A stretch of 49,716 nt of DNA from Bacteroidota bacterium (GTDB lineage: Bacteria > Bacteroidota > Bacteroidia > Cytophagales > Cyclobacteriaceae), in NCBI GenBank assembly GCA_022567155.1, contig JADFHN010000024.1:1-49716 (forward strand), read 5' to 3'. Under the pieces are notes generated by a model. It searched no databases and was not told the origin of the DNA. It was given only the letters and a program-made list of their open reading frames with translations. How positions within the stretch are numbered: the first letter of the stretch is position 1; every line of letters starts with the position of its first letter. Both the position numbers and the translations under genes were made by a program. Positions 36,362-46,407 of the stretch are shown one piece after another.

Positions 36362-37399
36362 ATGAAAAGGGTTGCTATAGTGATTGCCGCTTTGGTGATA
36401 TACCTTGTTCTGAACACACTGAATAATGCAGGGGTGTTTAAAAGGATCACCAATCATTTTAACGGAACCGTAGTTGAAATATATGAAAACATGCCTGGCC
36501 CGGAAGACCTTGATCTGGATGCGGAAAGCGGCTTGCTGTTTATAGCTTCATCAGACCGGTGGGCATTGCAAAAAGGAGTAGCCAGCCAGGACGGTATTTA
36601 TGTATTGCAGCTGGATTCAGGCGTCGTTCCGAAAAAATTGCCAACCACCTATTCGGGCAGTTTTCATCCCCACGGGATTTCTTATCTTAAAAATGACACT
36701 GCCGCTTGGCTGTTTGTTGTAAACCACAATAACCAGGGCAGTTTTGTGGAGGTGTTTGAATTCCGTAATGATTCGCTGATCCATCTCAGAAGCATAAAAG
36801 ATGAGTTGATGTGCTGTCCGAACGATATAGTGGCTGTTGCTCCTGATAAATTTTATGTTACAAACGACCACGGGATACATGATGGTTTTTTTCGTACGCT
36901 GGAAGACTATTTATTGATTCCTCTCTCATATCTGTTGTATTGCGAGGACCATTCCTTTACAAAAGTTTATACCGGGCTAAAATATGCCAATGGGGTGAAT
37001 ATTTCTGCCGATGGAAGTGTACTGTATCTGACACACACGACAGGCAGGGAATTATTAACATTTAACCGAAACAAGGAAACAGGTAAAATCAATCTGATCA
37101 GCACCACAGAACTGCATACGGGTGTGGATAACATTACGGTTGACATTGAAGGAAACTTGTGGATTGCCGGCCATCCCAGGCTCCTGGCTTTTGTGGCACA
37201 CGCAGCCGACCCTGATAATAAGTCTGCCTCACAAGTGTTGAAATTAAGCCCTGTATCTCCCGGTGAATACCAGATTGAAGAAATATATATGGATGACGGC
37301 AATCAATTGTCCGGATCGAGTGTGGCGCTGAAATATAAAGATGAACTGTTTACCGGAGTGGTATTTGAAAGTAAACTGATGCGGGCTACAATCAGGTAG
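36362..37399 (+). CDS. Paraoxonase/arylesterase-family protein (calcium-dependent beta-propeller), 345 aa
   Basis: Related to serum paraoxonases: six-bladed propeller with calcium-dependent lactonase/arylesterase activity. Several PON1 hallmark segments are visible in order: PGPEDLDLD (calcium Glu-Asp), FHPHGIS (catalytic-site His), VNHNNQGSFVEVF (second His), CPNDIVAVAPDKFYVTNDH (Asn-Asp ligands), YANGVNIS (Asn ligand) and VDNITVD (Asp-Asn ligands). An N-terminal hydrophobic segment, about residues 4-20, anchors or exports it, as in PON1. Substrate unknown; lactones are the likeliest. Confidence 0.85.
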   Translation: MKRVAIVIAALVIYLVLNTLNNAGVFKRITNHFNGTVVEIYENMPGPEDLDLDAESGLLFIASSDRWALQKGVASQDGIYVLQLDSGVVPKKLPTTYSGSFHPHGISYLKNDTAAWLFVVNHNNQGSFVEVFEFRNDSLIHLRSIKDELMCCPNDIVAVAPDKFYVTNDHGIHDGFFRTLEDYLLIPLSYLLYCEDHSFTKVYTGLKYANGVNISADGSVLYLTHTTGRELLTFNRNKETGKINLISTTELHTGVDNITVDIEGNLWIAGHPRLLAFVAHAADPDNKSASQVLKLSPVSPGEYQIEEIYMDDGNQLSGSSVALKYKDELFTGVVFESKLMRATIR

Positions 37400-37831
37400 A
37401 TTTTGAAGAATCGAGAAAAACCTCAGTTACAAAATGAAAGACATTTTAAAAGAATTTCGGGAAACATATGTGTGTCTTAAGATAATTGATCTATGTAAAT
37501 TGTTTAAAAGTGAAGCTAAAATTATCAAACAAAAAAAGAAAATAATGAATTGATTTCATTTTTGAAAAGAGTATTACTACTGTACAAAAGAACCTTGATT
37601 TAAAAATAGATCAATAATCATAGATCGGTGTTCGATATTCCAGGAAAGCAAATGAATAAGACCCGAAGTAAACAGCACCCATATCCTATGGAAAACGAAG
37701 TGCTATAAAGAATTAAAATTGAGTAAATTAAACAAATTCGAATCAATAACCGTTCTGTGGTAAATTGCCAACTGGGAATAGCTGCAAACCGATAAACAAA
37801 AGTCCACCCTGAACCTGCAACCGCTTTATTT
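37400..37831. other. Intergenic region, possibly with a small broken reading frame
   Basis: No well-supported gene. A 40-codon frame from ATG 37434 (MKDILKEFRETYVCLKIIDL) runs into an A-rich tract, and a neighbouring frame continues as NNELISFLKRVLLLYKRTLI to 37603; together they could be a frameshifted small gene. The identity is unknown and confidence is low. Confidence 0.3.
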
Positions 37832-39460
37832 ATGAAAATCATCGATATCCATTGCCACCCTTCCATGAAACCTTATAATAACAGCGGCTACAGAGACGAT
37901 GGCAATATCTGGACGGGTTTAAAAGCCATCCGGCAATATTTTGATTCCATTCCCGGACTGATCCGAAGTCAGATACAGGAAACCGCAAGAGATTCACAGG
38001 CGCATTTGAACGAATTTATCAAGGGAAATATCATCTCTGCCTTTATTGTTATCCATCCAGTTGAGAGAGGTTGGTTTGCACGAAATACCAGGAAGGAACA
38101 CAGAATAGTAAAATGGTTATTAAAACGTCTGCTGTCGGAACAAAAACTGCAGTATCTGGGTGCCAGCCTTACCGGATCGCCACTAAAAAAGATTGAAGGG
38201 ATATTCAGGAGGATCAATAATAATGAAGGGATCGATTATTATACGAAGGAATCATTTAATGAATATAAATTTTTGAAAGACAACCAGCATCTCCATGGCC
38301 CATGGGGATTTTCCTATGAAATCGTGAACAATTATGACGCGTATAAAAGTGTGATAGCGAAGGGGAAGGTGATCCCGGTAATTCTGACCATTGAAGGCGG
38401 CCATGCACTCACCCATGTGAGTAGTGGTGATTATTTCAGTATGGAATACGAACAGTTGCCCGATACGTTTAAATCGAAACTGAAGAATGACTTAAAAACC
38501 AATATTGGCAGACTGAAAGGAAACGGCAAAGAAAATGTATTTGACTCAGGTCATACACCGTTTTTTGTAACATTGTCGCACATGTATAACAATTTCCTGG
38601 CCGGACATGCCAAAACGTATGGCAGGTATGTGGAAGACCTGCTTGATCAGGTGCCCGCGCTTGATGAGGGCATTACCGAAGCAGGCTGGCTGGCAATAGA
38701 TAAACTGCTGAGCAAAGAAAACGGTCAACGGATACTGATCGATGTAAAACATTTAAGTACAGCAGCCAGGCTGCAATATTATGATTTTATAAAAAATAAA
38801 AGAGAGGAAGAGCATGATCCGGTACCCATAATAGCCAGCCATGCAGCCATGAACGGATTTGAGCATAACGACCTTAACCGGGAAGATACACATATGCTTG
38901 AAAGTGATGCCTGGTTCAGCCGGTGGTCTATAAACCTTACCAACGACGATATTAAAACCATTCATGAATCTGACGGGTTGATCGGAGTAGTCATACATGA
39001 AGGCCGTATGCCCGGCAAAAAGGCTAAAAAACTGTTTTGCAAACTGAAAAAACGCATCCGGAAAGGTGGTAAAGATACGCACATATATCAGGAACAGCTT
39101 AAGAATGCATATTTGAAGCTTATTCTGGGTAACCTGTTTCAAGTAGCCGTAACGATAAATAGCAGGAAAGCCTGGGAGCATATCTGCATTGGTAGCGATT
39201 ACGATGGCATCATGGATCCGTTTGACATATATAAAACATCGTCCGCATTTCAGGATATGATGACTGATATTCAGAATTATCTTATGAATCCTGGTTTTGA
39301 CCTGATTGTTTACAGAAATGATGTGGAGTCGGTTCTACGCGCATCCGAAATTCCGGATTATTACTTTGGGTATTCGCCCCTGGAAATTGTGGAACATATA
39401 GCTCATAAAAATGCGGAGAATTTTCTAAGCCGCTATTTTACCACAGCATATCTGAAATAG
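37832..39460 (+). CDS. Amidohydrolase, membrane dipeptidase (peptidase M19)-like, 542 aa
   Basis: TIM-barrel metallohydrolase of the M19 type. Metal-ligand motifs: IDIHCHPS at the N-terminus, TIEGGHAL (Glu), TLSHMYNN (His), IASHAAMNG (His) and IGSDYDGIMDPF (Asp). Longer than typical renal-type dipeptidases (about 350-400 aa) because of insertions in the first half (about residues 20-175). No clear signal peptide. Expected to cleave dipeptides or related amides; the exact substrate is not known. Confidence 0.8.
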   Translation: MKIIDIHCHPSMKPYNNSGYRDDGNIWTGLKAIRQYFDSIPGLIRSQIQETARDSQAHLNEFIKGNIISAFIVIHPVERGWFARNTRKEHRIVKWLLKRLLSEQKLQYLGASLTGSPLKKIEGIFRRINNNEGIDYYTKESFNEYKFLKDNQHLHGPWGFSYEIVNNYDAYKSVIAKGKVIPVILTIEGGHALTHVSSGDYFSMEYEQLPDTFKSKLKNDLKTNIGRLKGNGKENVFDSGHTPFFVTLSHMYNNFLAGHAKTYGRYVEDLLDQVPALDEGITEAGWLAIDKLLSKENGQRILIDVKHLSTAARLQYYDFIKNKREEEHDPVPIIASHAAMNGFEHNDLNREDTHMLESDAWFSRWSINLTNDDIKTIHESDGLIGVVIHEGRMPGKKAKKLFCKLKKRIRKGGKDTHIYQEQLKNAYLKLILGNLFQVAVTINSRKAWEHICIGSDYDGIMDPFDIYKTSSAFQDMMTDIQNYLMNPGFDLIVYRNDVESVLRASEIPDYYFGYSPLEIVEHIAHKNAENFLSRYFTTAYLK

Positions 39461-39512
39461 AAACTGCTTAAACAGATGCCTGTGACAAGCGTATTTTATA
39501 CCTCATATCTGC

Positions 39513-39554
39513 CTGGGTTAAAGTTTATGAATACGGTCCTAAACTTTAACCCAG
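39513..39554. repeat. Perfect 15-bp inverted repeat at the end of the truncated receptor gene
   Basis: CTGGGTTAAAGTTTA (39513-39527) and TAAACTTTAACCCAG (39540-39554) are exact reverse complements around a 12-base loop. The second arm encodes the last residues and stop of the truncated TonB-receptor frame. It may be a bidirectional terminator-like hairpin or an end of a mobile element. Confidence 0.7.
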
Positions 39555-39985
39555 TTCATAATAGTAATCCATCTGTAGTTCCCGATTTCGCTGGATTCCT
39601 TCATATCCAATAGATTGATACTCATTTCAATACTTGAAACATTCTGATTTATGCGGTCGGCCCTGATGACCACTTCTTCCATTTGCCTTGCTTCTTCTAC
39701 AAATTCAATATCAACACGATGATTATCTGTTAAGTCGAAATCCCTTATAATGGCCTTGTATCTAATGCAACGGTATTCCACTTTATATTTTCCGGCAGGC
39801 AGGGTGATCGAATAAAATCCGTACGTATTGGTAACTACACCGGTTTCCAGTTCAGCTATATAGATTGTTACGCTGATCATGGTCTCCCCTTTTAATGCTT
39901 CTTTCACATATAATCTAAGTGTCACCCCGTTTTGAGAATACGCTTGTAAAGTGCTTATTATCAAGAAGATTATGAATGCAAACAT
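39539..39985 (-). pseudogene. TonB-dependent receptor N-terminal fragment, 148 aa
   Basis: Signal peptide MFAFIIFLIISTLQAYSQ followed by a carboxypeptidase-regulatory-like domain (VVTNTYGFYSITLPAGKYKVEY) and the start of a plug region (EEARQMEEVVIRADRINQNVSSIEMSINLLDMK). In intact receptors of this kind hundreds of residues of plug and barrel follow; here the frame turns into unrelated sequence (SSEIGNYRWITIMNWVKV) and stops at an inverted repeat. The longer upstream frame to 40150 overlaps the MORN gene and is not used. The intact receptor at 42888 is a related but different protein. Confidence 0.75.
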
Positions 39986-40127
39986 GATACTTTCACTCGG
40001 ATATAAGATTATTTCCATCACTTTTGCTAAACGATATCCAGAAAAATTCACAAATGCATGCGGCTTTATTTGATACCTGAATATGAAAAAGTTCATTCTG
40101 AACAACGATGTATTTTTTAGAATACTC

Positions 40128-40811
40128 TTATCGGGTAAATCTAAGGTCAATACGGATCTCCCAAATACCTGGAGAATTGATTTTGACTACCAGCTCTTCA
40201 GATTTTATTCCTCTATCATCGTAGCTAAATCTTATGCTTCCTTGCCATGGATAGTCTATATCGCGGTAAACAACAGCCCGATTTACCGGGATACCCGAGC
40301 CGTATAGTCCTGTAACAGAAAGTCCGATTACATTAGTTGGATTTTGGCCTTTGGTGATCATAAGTATGAGTTCATTCTTCTCCACACTTTTGTTCGAAAA
40401 ATATACAGTAACAATATCCGGAGTTTTTGAAAGTAATTCATATGGATACTTGTATAGGCCAATATATTTATCTTTTGACCAATACCCTGTTACAACGCTG
40501 TCCATGCCTTCTATTATTATTTTTAATTCACCCTTTCCTTCCTTCTGGCCTTTGTTCCATTCTCCTTTATAAATGCTACCATTGGCCCAAACATATTCAC
40601 CGTAACCATCTGGAAACCCTTTCTTGAAGGTCCCCTGGTATGTGTCATTCCCTGAAGCTTTTCCTTCGCCGTGAGCAAGCCCTTTTTTACAATCACCCGT
40701 ATAGGTTTTTTCAATTCCTAATTTTTTAACTTCACAATCTTTTTGGGCATTTAATTCGAAAGCAGTACATAATATGAGATGTATTATAATTATTTTTTTA
40801 AAGTGTTTCAT
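40128..40811 (-). CDS. MORN-repeat secreted protein, 227 aa
   Basis: Signal peptide MKHFKKIIIIHLILCTAFELNAQ, then about three MORN-type repeats (residues 38-100: YTGDCKKGLAHGEGKA, YQGTFKKGFPDGYGEYVW, YKGEWNKGQKEGKGELK). The C-terminal half is a different, strand-rich domain of unknown type. MORN repeats form extended beta structures that mediate membrane or protein contacts. Probably periplasmic or surface; no partner gene is evident. Confidence 0.8.
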   Translation of the reverse strand: MKHFKKIIIIHLILCTAFELNAQKDCEVKKLGIEKTYTGDCKKGLAHGEGKASGNDTYQGTFKKGFPDGYGEYVWANGSIYKGEWNKGQKEGKGELKIIIEGMDSVVTGYWSKDKYIGLYKYPYELLSKTPDIVTVYFSNKSVEKNELILMITKGQNPTNVIGLSVTGLYGSGIPVNRAVVYRDIDYPWQGSIRFSYDDRGIKSEELVVKINSPGIWEIRIDLRFTR

Positions 40812-41353
40812 ACTATCATATTGTTAAAATTGAGAATTGTCATTTCAAAATCAATGCTGACTGACCAAAACGTTTTAATTAAAGGTAAATATATTGATTT
40901 AGCTGTGTATAAAGGATAAACTGTTTCGAATTCAAAAGAGAACACCCTGTATTTTATTTGAGGGAGGGTCATAGTATTCTTCAAAGAGCTTATCTATCCA
41001 TCGTTGTAAATCTATTTTTTTAATAAGTTTAATAATAATTATTTAGAAGATGTCATTAATTATAGACTGTTTCCAAATATTAAACGACTAAATGGGTGAT
41101 TTTAAAAGTTAATAATTAATAAACAATGAACCTATTGTAATTATTTTCTATAAGTAGTTTTCTTGTGTTGCCATATTTTATTATCTTGTAATGATTTCCA
41201 TTGAATTTTTAAAGACCAGGATTGCCGGCCACTAAAAAAAACTTTCCAAAGGGTATATTGTATTGGCAAATGCCGGATAGATAATTCATTTCTTTTTAGT
41301 AATAATTTTTCCCATAGCCGGGATTTAGTAATTTGTGCGCAAACCAAAAAGCT
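40812..41353. other. AT-rich intergenic region, no gene
   Basis: No credible gene. It separates the minus-strand MORN gene from the plus-strand amidohydrolase. Short minus-strand frames exist (one at about 40955-41055 reads RWIDKLFEEYYDPPSNKIQ) and could be relics, but nothing is recognisable. Confidence 0.5.
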
Positions 41354-42682
41354 ATGAAAAGACTTCTTGTTATACCTCTACTCATTTGTTGCCAGGTCAT
41401 ATATGCGCAAAACATTAAAGCGTTGGTAGGCGGCACCCTGATCGACGGCTTTGGCGGCAAGCCGGTCAAAAACAGTGTAATCATCATTGAAGGAGAGAAA
41501 ATTAAAGCGGTAGGAAGGATTGGACAGTTGGAAATTCCTGTAGGGGCAGAGATCATATCTACCGAAGGTATGAGCGTACTGCCGGGTCTTTGGGATATGC
41601 ATGTCCATTTAATGATAACGGGCCACAGCGACTATACGTACTGGGACAAAACATACCCGCCTTTGTTTGAAAAAGTGATCATGCCGGCTTCTGCGCATCA
41701 GTTGCTGATGGCAGGAATTACCAGCGCACGTGACCTTGGCGCACCGCTGAAAGAAAGTATTGCCGTACGCGATGCCATAAACCGGGGTGATATTCCGGGA
41801 CCTACCATGTACATGTCAGGACCATTCATACAGCATCAGCCGTATTCAGGTACAGAACAGTTTCGCTGGGGTGTGTCAGGTGAAAAAGATGCCAGGGAGA
41901 AGATAAAAAAGCTGGCCGATGCAGGAGTGGACTGCATCAAGCTGATAGACCAGGATCAGATGACGATGGCGGAAGTGATGGCCGTTGTGGATGAAGCGCA
42001 TAAGCATGGATTGACCGTAGTTGCGCACAGCCACCGGCCTGAAGAAATACGCCGTGGACTAAAAGCCGGGGTGGATTGCTTCGAACACACCGGCCTCTCA
42101 ACCGCACCGGAATATCCCGAGGATGTGATGAACATGATCAAAGAACGGACAGCACAGATGAATATTGGTCCGCTTTTCTGGACGCCAACTGTGGAAGGAC
42201 TGTATAATTATGAATATGTACGCGACAATCCGGAGCAACTGGACAATGATTCCTGGCACCTTGACCTGCCTGATACGGTCATTACAGACATTAAAAACTC
42301 CATTAAGTACCCGGGACGGTTGCCCTACTTTCAGATAACACCGTCACGCCGGCCTACACTCGAGCGAAAGGTAAATCAGTTGAAAGATGCAGGTGTTGTG
42401 CTGTTGATAGGTACGGACAGTGGGATTCCTATGAAATTCCACAGCCAGTCCACCTGGCACGAGTTGGACGTATGGGTAAACGAATTTGGATTTGACCCCA
42501 TGTACACGATCAAAGCGGCAACCTACTGGCCCTCGGTGGCTATGGGGGTAAGTGATGAAGTGGGCACCATCAGTGAAGGTAAATATGCCGACATCATTGC
42601 AGTAAAAGGAGATGTGCTGCGATACATCAGCCTGCTTCAGGATGTGGATATGGTCATAAAACATGGGAAAAGGTATAAATAA
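41354..42682 (+). CDS. Secreted metal-dependent amidohydrolase (imidazolonepropionase-like), 442 aa
   Basis: Signal peptide MKRLLVIPLLICCQVIYAQ supports the start at ATG 41354. Amidohydrolase superfamily: LPGLWDMHVHL (HxH), DCIKLIDQD (Lys that is carbamylated in the family), TVVAHSHRPEEI and VDCFEHTG (His ligands), and GTDSGIPMKFH (Asp). The C-terminal GTISEGKYADIIAVKGD is typical of these enzymes. Periplasmic; substrate unknown, with Xaa-Pro dipeptidases and similar enzymes in the same group. Confidence 0.85.
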   Translation: MKRLLVIPLLICCQVIYAQNIKALVGGTLIDGFGGKPVKNSVIIIEGEKIKAVGRIGQLEIPVGAEIISTEGMSVLPGLWDMHVHLMITGHSDYTYWDKTYPPLFEKVIMPASAHQLLMAGITSARDLGAPLKESIAVRDAINRGDIPGPTMYMSGPFIQHQPYSGTEQFRWGVSGEKDAREKIKKLADAGVDCIKLIDQDQMTMAEVMAVVDEAHKHGLTVVAHSHRPEEIRRGLKAGVDCFEHTGLSTAPEYPEDVMNMIKERTAQMNIGPLFWTPTVEGLYNYEYVRDNPEQLDNDSWHLDLPDTVITDIKNSIKYPGRLPYFQITPSRRPTLERKVNQLKDAGVVLLIGTDSGIPMKFHSQSTWHELDVWVNEFGFDPMYTIKAATYWPSVAMGVSDEVGTISEGKYADIIAVKGDVLRYISLLQDVDMVIKHGKRYK

Positions 42683-42887
42683 CAGAGAAAAAATCAAGTC
42701 ATGAAAGTTAATCACCTTCATTGGAACAAATCTGAGCCGGGTATAACCTATGCCAGACTAGTATTAATATCTTTAGATAAGATAAATCAAGCACAAGTCT
42801 GGTTATCGTGCCAGTCCACGGCTGGAATACTCATATCTTAGGGCAGTATTATAAAAGTACAATTTATATATTTAATACATTTACCAC

Positions 42888-45275
42888 ATGAAATGGGTTG
42901 TAAAGTCCGGGATATGGTTTTCATTGCTTATCCTTATGTGTCGTATTGCTTCGGGCCAGCATATCATTTCAGGGAAAGTGCTGGAGCAGGATACCGGCGA
43001 ACCTCTCTCATTTGCCACGATTATTCTGGAGGGTACAACGTCAGGTACCATCACCAATGTAGACGGTTTTTTTACACTCCTCGATGTGCCTGATACACTT
43101 TTGAAGCTGGTTATTAGCTATCTCGGGTATGAAACACTTATTTACGAAGTAACTCCTGACGATATACAAAGCCACTCCCTAATACATATCAAGCTAAATT
43201 TGTTGGCATCCACCCTGGAAGAAGTAGTAGTAAAGGCTGAATCCTATAAGTATATTAACACCACTTCGGGTGTAAGTGTGGTAACCGTATCGCCACGGCA
43301 GTTGTCAATGCTTCCTGCCATTGGCGAAGCAGATATTTTTCGATCGCTACAGTTACTGCCGGGGGTAAGCGGAACCAACGAAAGTTCATCCGGATTGTTT
43401 ATACGGGGTGGTACTCCGGATCAGAACCTCGTACTGCTGGACGGCATGACTGTGTATAAAGTAGATCATTTTTACGGATTTTTTAGCGCTTTTAATCCCA
43501 ATGCAATCAAAGATGTACAGTTATACAAAGGTGCTTTTCCGGCAAGATACGGAGGAAGGCTTTCCGGTGTGGTGGACATGACTGGCAAGACCGGCAGTTT
43601 TGAAAATGCAACGGGAAGTATAAACCTGAATCTGATCAGCGCAGGAGGGTATCTCGAAATTCCGTTGTTTAATAAATTTTCTTTCCTGTTTGCAGGCAGG
43701 CGCTCGTTTACCGATATTTTGCAAAGCGGTCTGTACAATAAAATTACCGATAATTTTGCAGGCGACTCTGACATTCCCGGTGTGGATGACGAAACGAATA
43801 TTACTGAGGTTGAGCCCGTATTTTATTATTACGACTTGAATAGCAAACTATCATACCGGCCGGGTGAAAAAGACCTGATTACCTTTAGTATATACAACGG
43901 CAAAGATTTTCTTGATAAATCAAGAGACCTTGACCGGAACCTGCCTGGCAATATCCTGATATATGCGAATATTGCAGAAAAGGCAGATTGGGGCAACAAT
44001 GGGGTGTCGGCAAGATGGTCGAGGCAATGGCGTCCCCGATTGTTTACTTCCATGCTTGTAGCTCGTTCGGAATATTTCAGTAAATACGAACGCGACGGTT
44101 TTCTTAAGGTTTCCATTACGGATAAAGATTCGGTGATTTTCTCGGGTAGCCGGCACACATTCGAAGACAACAGCGTAAAAGATTTGACATTCAGGGCCGA
44201 TGCTGAATGGCAGTTCCTGCCTGGGCATAAGCTGGATTTCGGTCTTTCACTGAACCAAACGGAAATTGATTATATAAATACCCGCGATGATTCCGTAACC
44301 ATTCTTGCGCGTAGCCAGAAAGCCAGCTATAACTCGTTTTATGTACTCGAAAACTGGACACAAAGCCGGTTTAAAGTTAGTGGGGGCATCCGGTTATCTG
44401 ACTATAAATACAGCGATAGACTACTTGTGGCACCAAGAATTTCCGTAATCTATAACCTGACAGATTCTTTAAAACTGAAAGCCGCTTATGGCAGGCATTA
44501 TCAGTTTGTAAACCGGATCATAAATGAGAATATTAGCGAAGGGTCCAGGGACTTCTGGCTTCTTGCCGACGGCGATCAGATAGATGTGAGTAACGCTTCG
44601 CATTATATTGCCGGAATAAGCTATGAACACGGGCAGTGGCTTTTTGATGTGGAAGCGTATTACAAAGATATGCAGGGCCTGTCTGAATTTTCCCTGCGAT
44701 TTAGAAGGGGTATTGAGATCAATGCCGATGAATTGTTTTTTACCGGCAGCGGCATTGCACGCGGCATAGAATTTCTGGTACAGAAAAAACAGGGTATGTA
44801 CACCGGTTGGCTTTCCTATACATTGGGCAGCATAATGCATACATTCGAAGCATTCAATTATGGCAAAGAATTTCCTGCTCTGCATGATCAGAAACATGAA
44901 TTTAAATGGATAAACAGTTTTGAATTGAATGAATGGACTTTTGCTGCTACATTTATTTACGGTTCGGGCAAACCATATTCAGAACCGGAAGGACAGTATT
45001 CGATCGAATTGCTGGATGGCAGGAAGTTCAACTATATCGGAATAGGGGCTAAAAATGGTTCTAGACTCCCTTCCTATCAGAGGCTGGATTTATCGGCGCA
45101 TCTTAAAGTCGAATTAGGAAAAGCCATCGGTGATATTGGGGTTTCAATATTCAATTTTCTGAACCACAAGAACATCTGGTATTATGCGTATGATTTCAGT
45201 CAGGATCCCGTGCTTATTACCGAAGTGACATACCTCGGGTTAACCCCTAATGTATCATTTCAAGTAACTTTTTAG
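42888..45275 (+). CDS. TonB-dependent outer-membrane receptor, 795 aa
   Basis: Signal peptide, carboxypeptidase-regulatory-like domain (about 25-110, SGKVLEQDTGEPLSFATI), then plug domain with SLQLLPGVSG and the signature FIRGGTPDQNLVLLDGMTVY, then a beta barrel ending in PNVSFQVTF with terminal Phe. It imports an unknown ligand with energy from TonB. The next gene, a DUF4249-type lipoprotein, overlaps by one base, a usual Bacteroidetes pair. Confidence 0.93.
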   Translation: MKWVVKSGIWFSLLILMCRIASGQHIISGKVLEQDTGEPLSFATIILEGTTSGTITNVDGFFTLLDVPDTLLKLVISYLGYETLIYEVTPDDIQSHSLIHIKLNLLASTLEEVVVKAESYKYINTTSGVSVVTVSPRQLSMLPAIGEADIFRSLQLLPGVSGTNESSSGLFIRGGTPDQNLVLLDGMTVYKVDHFYGFFSAFNPNAIKDVQLYKGAFPARYGGRLSGVVDMTGKTGSFENATGSINLNLISAGGYLEIPLFNKFSFLFAGRRSFTDILQSGLYNKITDNFAGDSDIPGVDDETNITEVEPVFYYYDLNSKLSYRPGEKDLITFSIYNGKDFLDKSRDLDRNLPGNILIYANIAEKADWGNNGVSARWSRQWRPRLFTSMLVARSEYFSKYERDGFLKVSITDKDSVIFSGSRHTFEDNSVKDLTFRADAEWQFLPGHKLDFGLSLNQTEIDYINTRDDSVTILARSQKASYNSFYVLENWTQSRFKVSGGIRLSDYKYSDRLLVAPRISVIYNLTDSLKLKAAYGRHYQFVNRIINENISEGSRDFWLLADGDQIDVSNASHYIAGISYEHGQWLFDVEAYYKDMQGLSEFSLRFRRGIEINADELFFTGSGIARGIEFLVQKKQGMYTGWLSYTLGSIMHTFEAFNYGKEFPALHDQKHEFKWINSFELNEWTFAATFIYGSGKPYSEPEGQYSIELLDGRKFNYIGIGAKNGSRLPSYQRLDLSAHLKVELGKAIGDIGVSIFNFLNHKNIWYYAYDFSQDPVLITEVTYLGLTPNVSFQVTF

Positions 45276-46147
45276 TGAAGATAAATCCGAACATATCACG
45301 CAATAAACATCTGCTGGCAAGAGCCATTATTGCTGGGCTTATACTTACCGGTTGTCTGGATGACAATCAAAAACCCATATCTGATAATTTTGTTGTTGAA
45401 GCATTTTTATTTACCGGGGAGCCTGTCCGGAATGTAAAAATTAAAGAGATAAAGCCGTTAATCCCTGAAGAGGAAGATACCACAGAAAGGATTATACCTG
45501 ATGCCACGGTATTTTTATCGGAGCAGGATCAGCAATATGTCCTTACGTTTGACCCTGCCACAGGAAAGTATATTTATCCGGGTAATGATATAGATATAAG
45601 TACGGGAGATGTGTTCCGGCTGGAAGTAAAGGTGGGAAATCGTGTGGCAACTTCGGAAACCATAGTGCCCGATAAACCAACAGGAGTGGAGTTGTCTGAA
45701 AATTTAATGGTAATTCCGCACCTGACACTCAGCCTTGGTTTGCGAGATCAAATCATTTCATTATTTTTTAACGAACGAATTACCTTAAAGTGGGATAATC
45801 CACTTGAAGAAAGTTACTTTGTTGTAATTGAAAAAAGGGAAACAACCCTTGATCCGATATTGCCTGAACAGGTTCCGGAGGAAGCCAAAACATTGTTGGC
45901 GAGCTTCCGGTTTATTTCTGAACCTTCACAGGATTCTTCATTTGAAATCATAGGGATAGCACTTGAAACGTATGGCAGGCACGTGGCAAAAGTGTACCGG
46001 GTAAACAAGGAATACGAAGACCTTTTCAAAAACCTTGAACAGGATTCCAGGGATCTTAATGAGCCGCCTTCCAATATTGTAAATGCAATTGGGATTTTTA
46101 CTGCGTTCGCTTTAGATAGTGTATTTTTTGAAGTAAACAGAGAATAA
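45275..46147 (+). CDS. DUF4249-type lipoprotein paired with the TonB receptor, 290 aa
   Basis: GTG start at 45275 overlaps the receptor stop by one base, so it is translationally coupled. The N-terminus has a hydrophobic stretch with lipobox LTGC. The body follows the DUF4249 layout: NFVVEAFLFTGEPV, VFLSEQDQQYVLTFDPATGKY, VSFRLEV-type strand (DVFRLEVKVGNRVATSETIV) and a C-terminal domain with RVNKEYEDLFKNLEQ. Probably a surface partner or accessory of the receptor. Confidence 0.8.
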   Translation: MKINPNISRNKHLLARAIIAGLILTGCLDDNQKPISDNFVVEAFLFTGEPVRNVKIKEIKPLIPEEEDTTERIIPDATVFLSEQDQQYVLTFDPATGKYIYPGNDIDISTGDVFRLEVKVGNRVATSETIVPDKPTGVELSENLMVIPHLTLSLGLRDQIISLFFNERITLKWDNPLEESYFVVIEKRETTLDPILPEQVPEEAKTLLASFRFISEPSQDSSFEIIGIALETYGRHVAKVYRVNKEYEDLFKNLEQDSRDLNEPPSNIVNAIGIFTAFALDSVFFEVNRE

Positions 46148-46407
46148 TATTCATGTAAAAATTTGAATTCTTTTATTATCCACTATTCCAGGTAAGATTC
46201 CACTATACCTTGTTCAGCGTCCTTTGCGTTGTGGAGGTATGCGTATAGCAGTTTATTGCATTACGTATTTTTCAGAAAGGCATGTTACCTAATTGCTACT
46301 CTTACGCATTGCAAGAATAACCCGCAATAATTAAGTTGGATATTAAAACATGTAAATGTTCAGGATAAAGTTTAATTTGGTAAGTTAAAATTGAGTAATA
46401 TTTGTTT

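Noticed and set aside
41141-41347. 68-residue minus-strand frame with many Trp, Lys and Gln codons
   Set aside because: AT-rich region, no homology pattern, no start context; probably chance.
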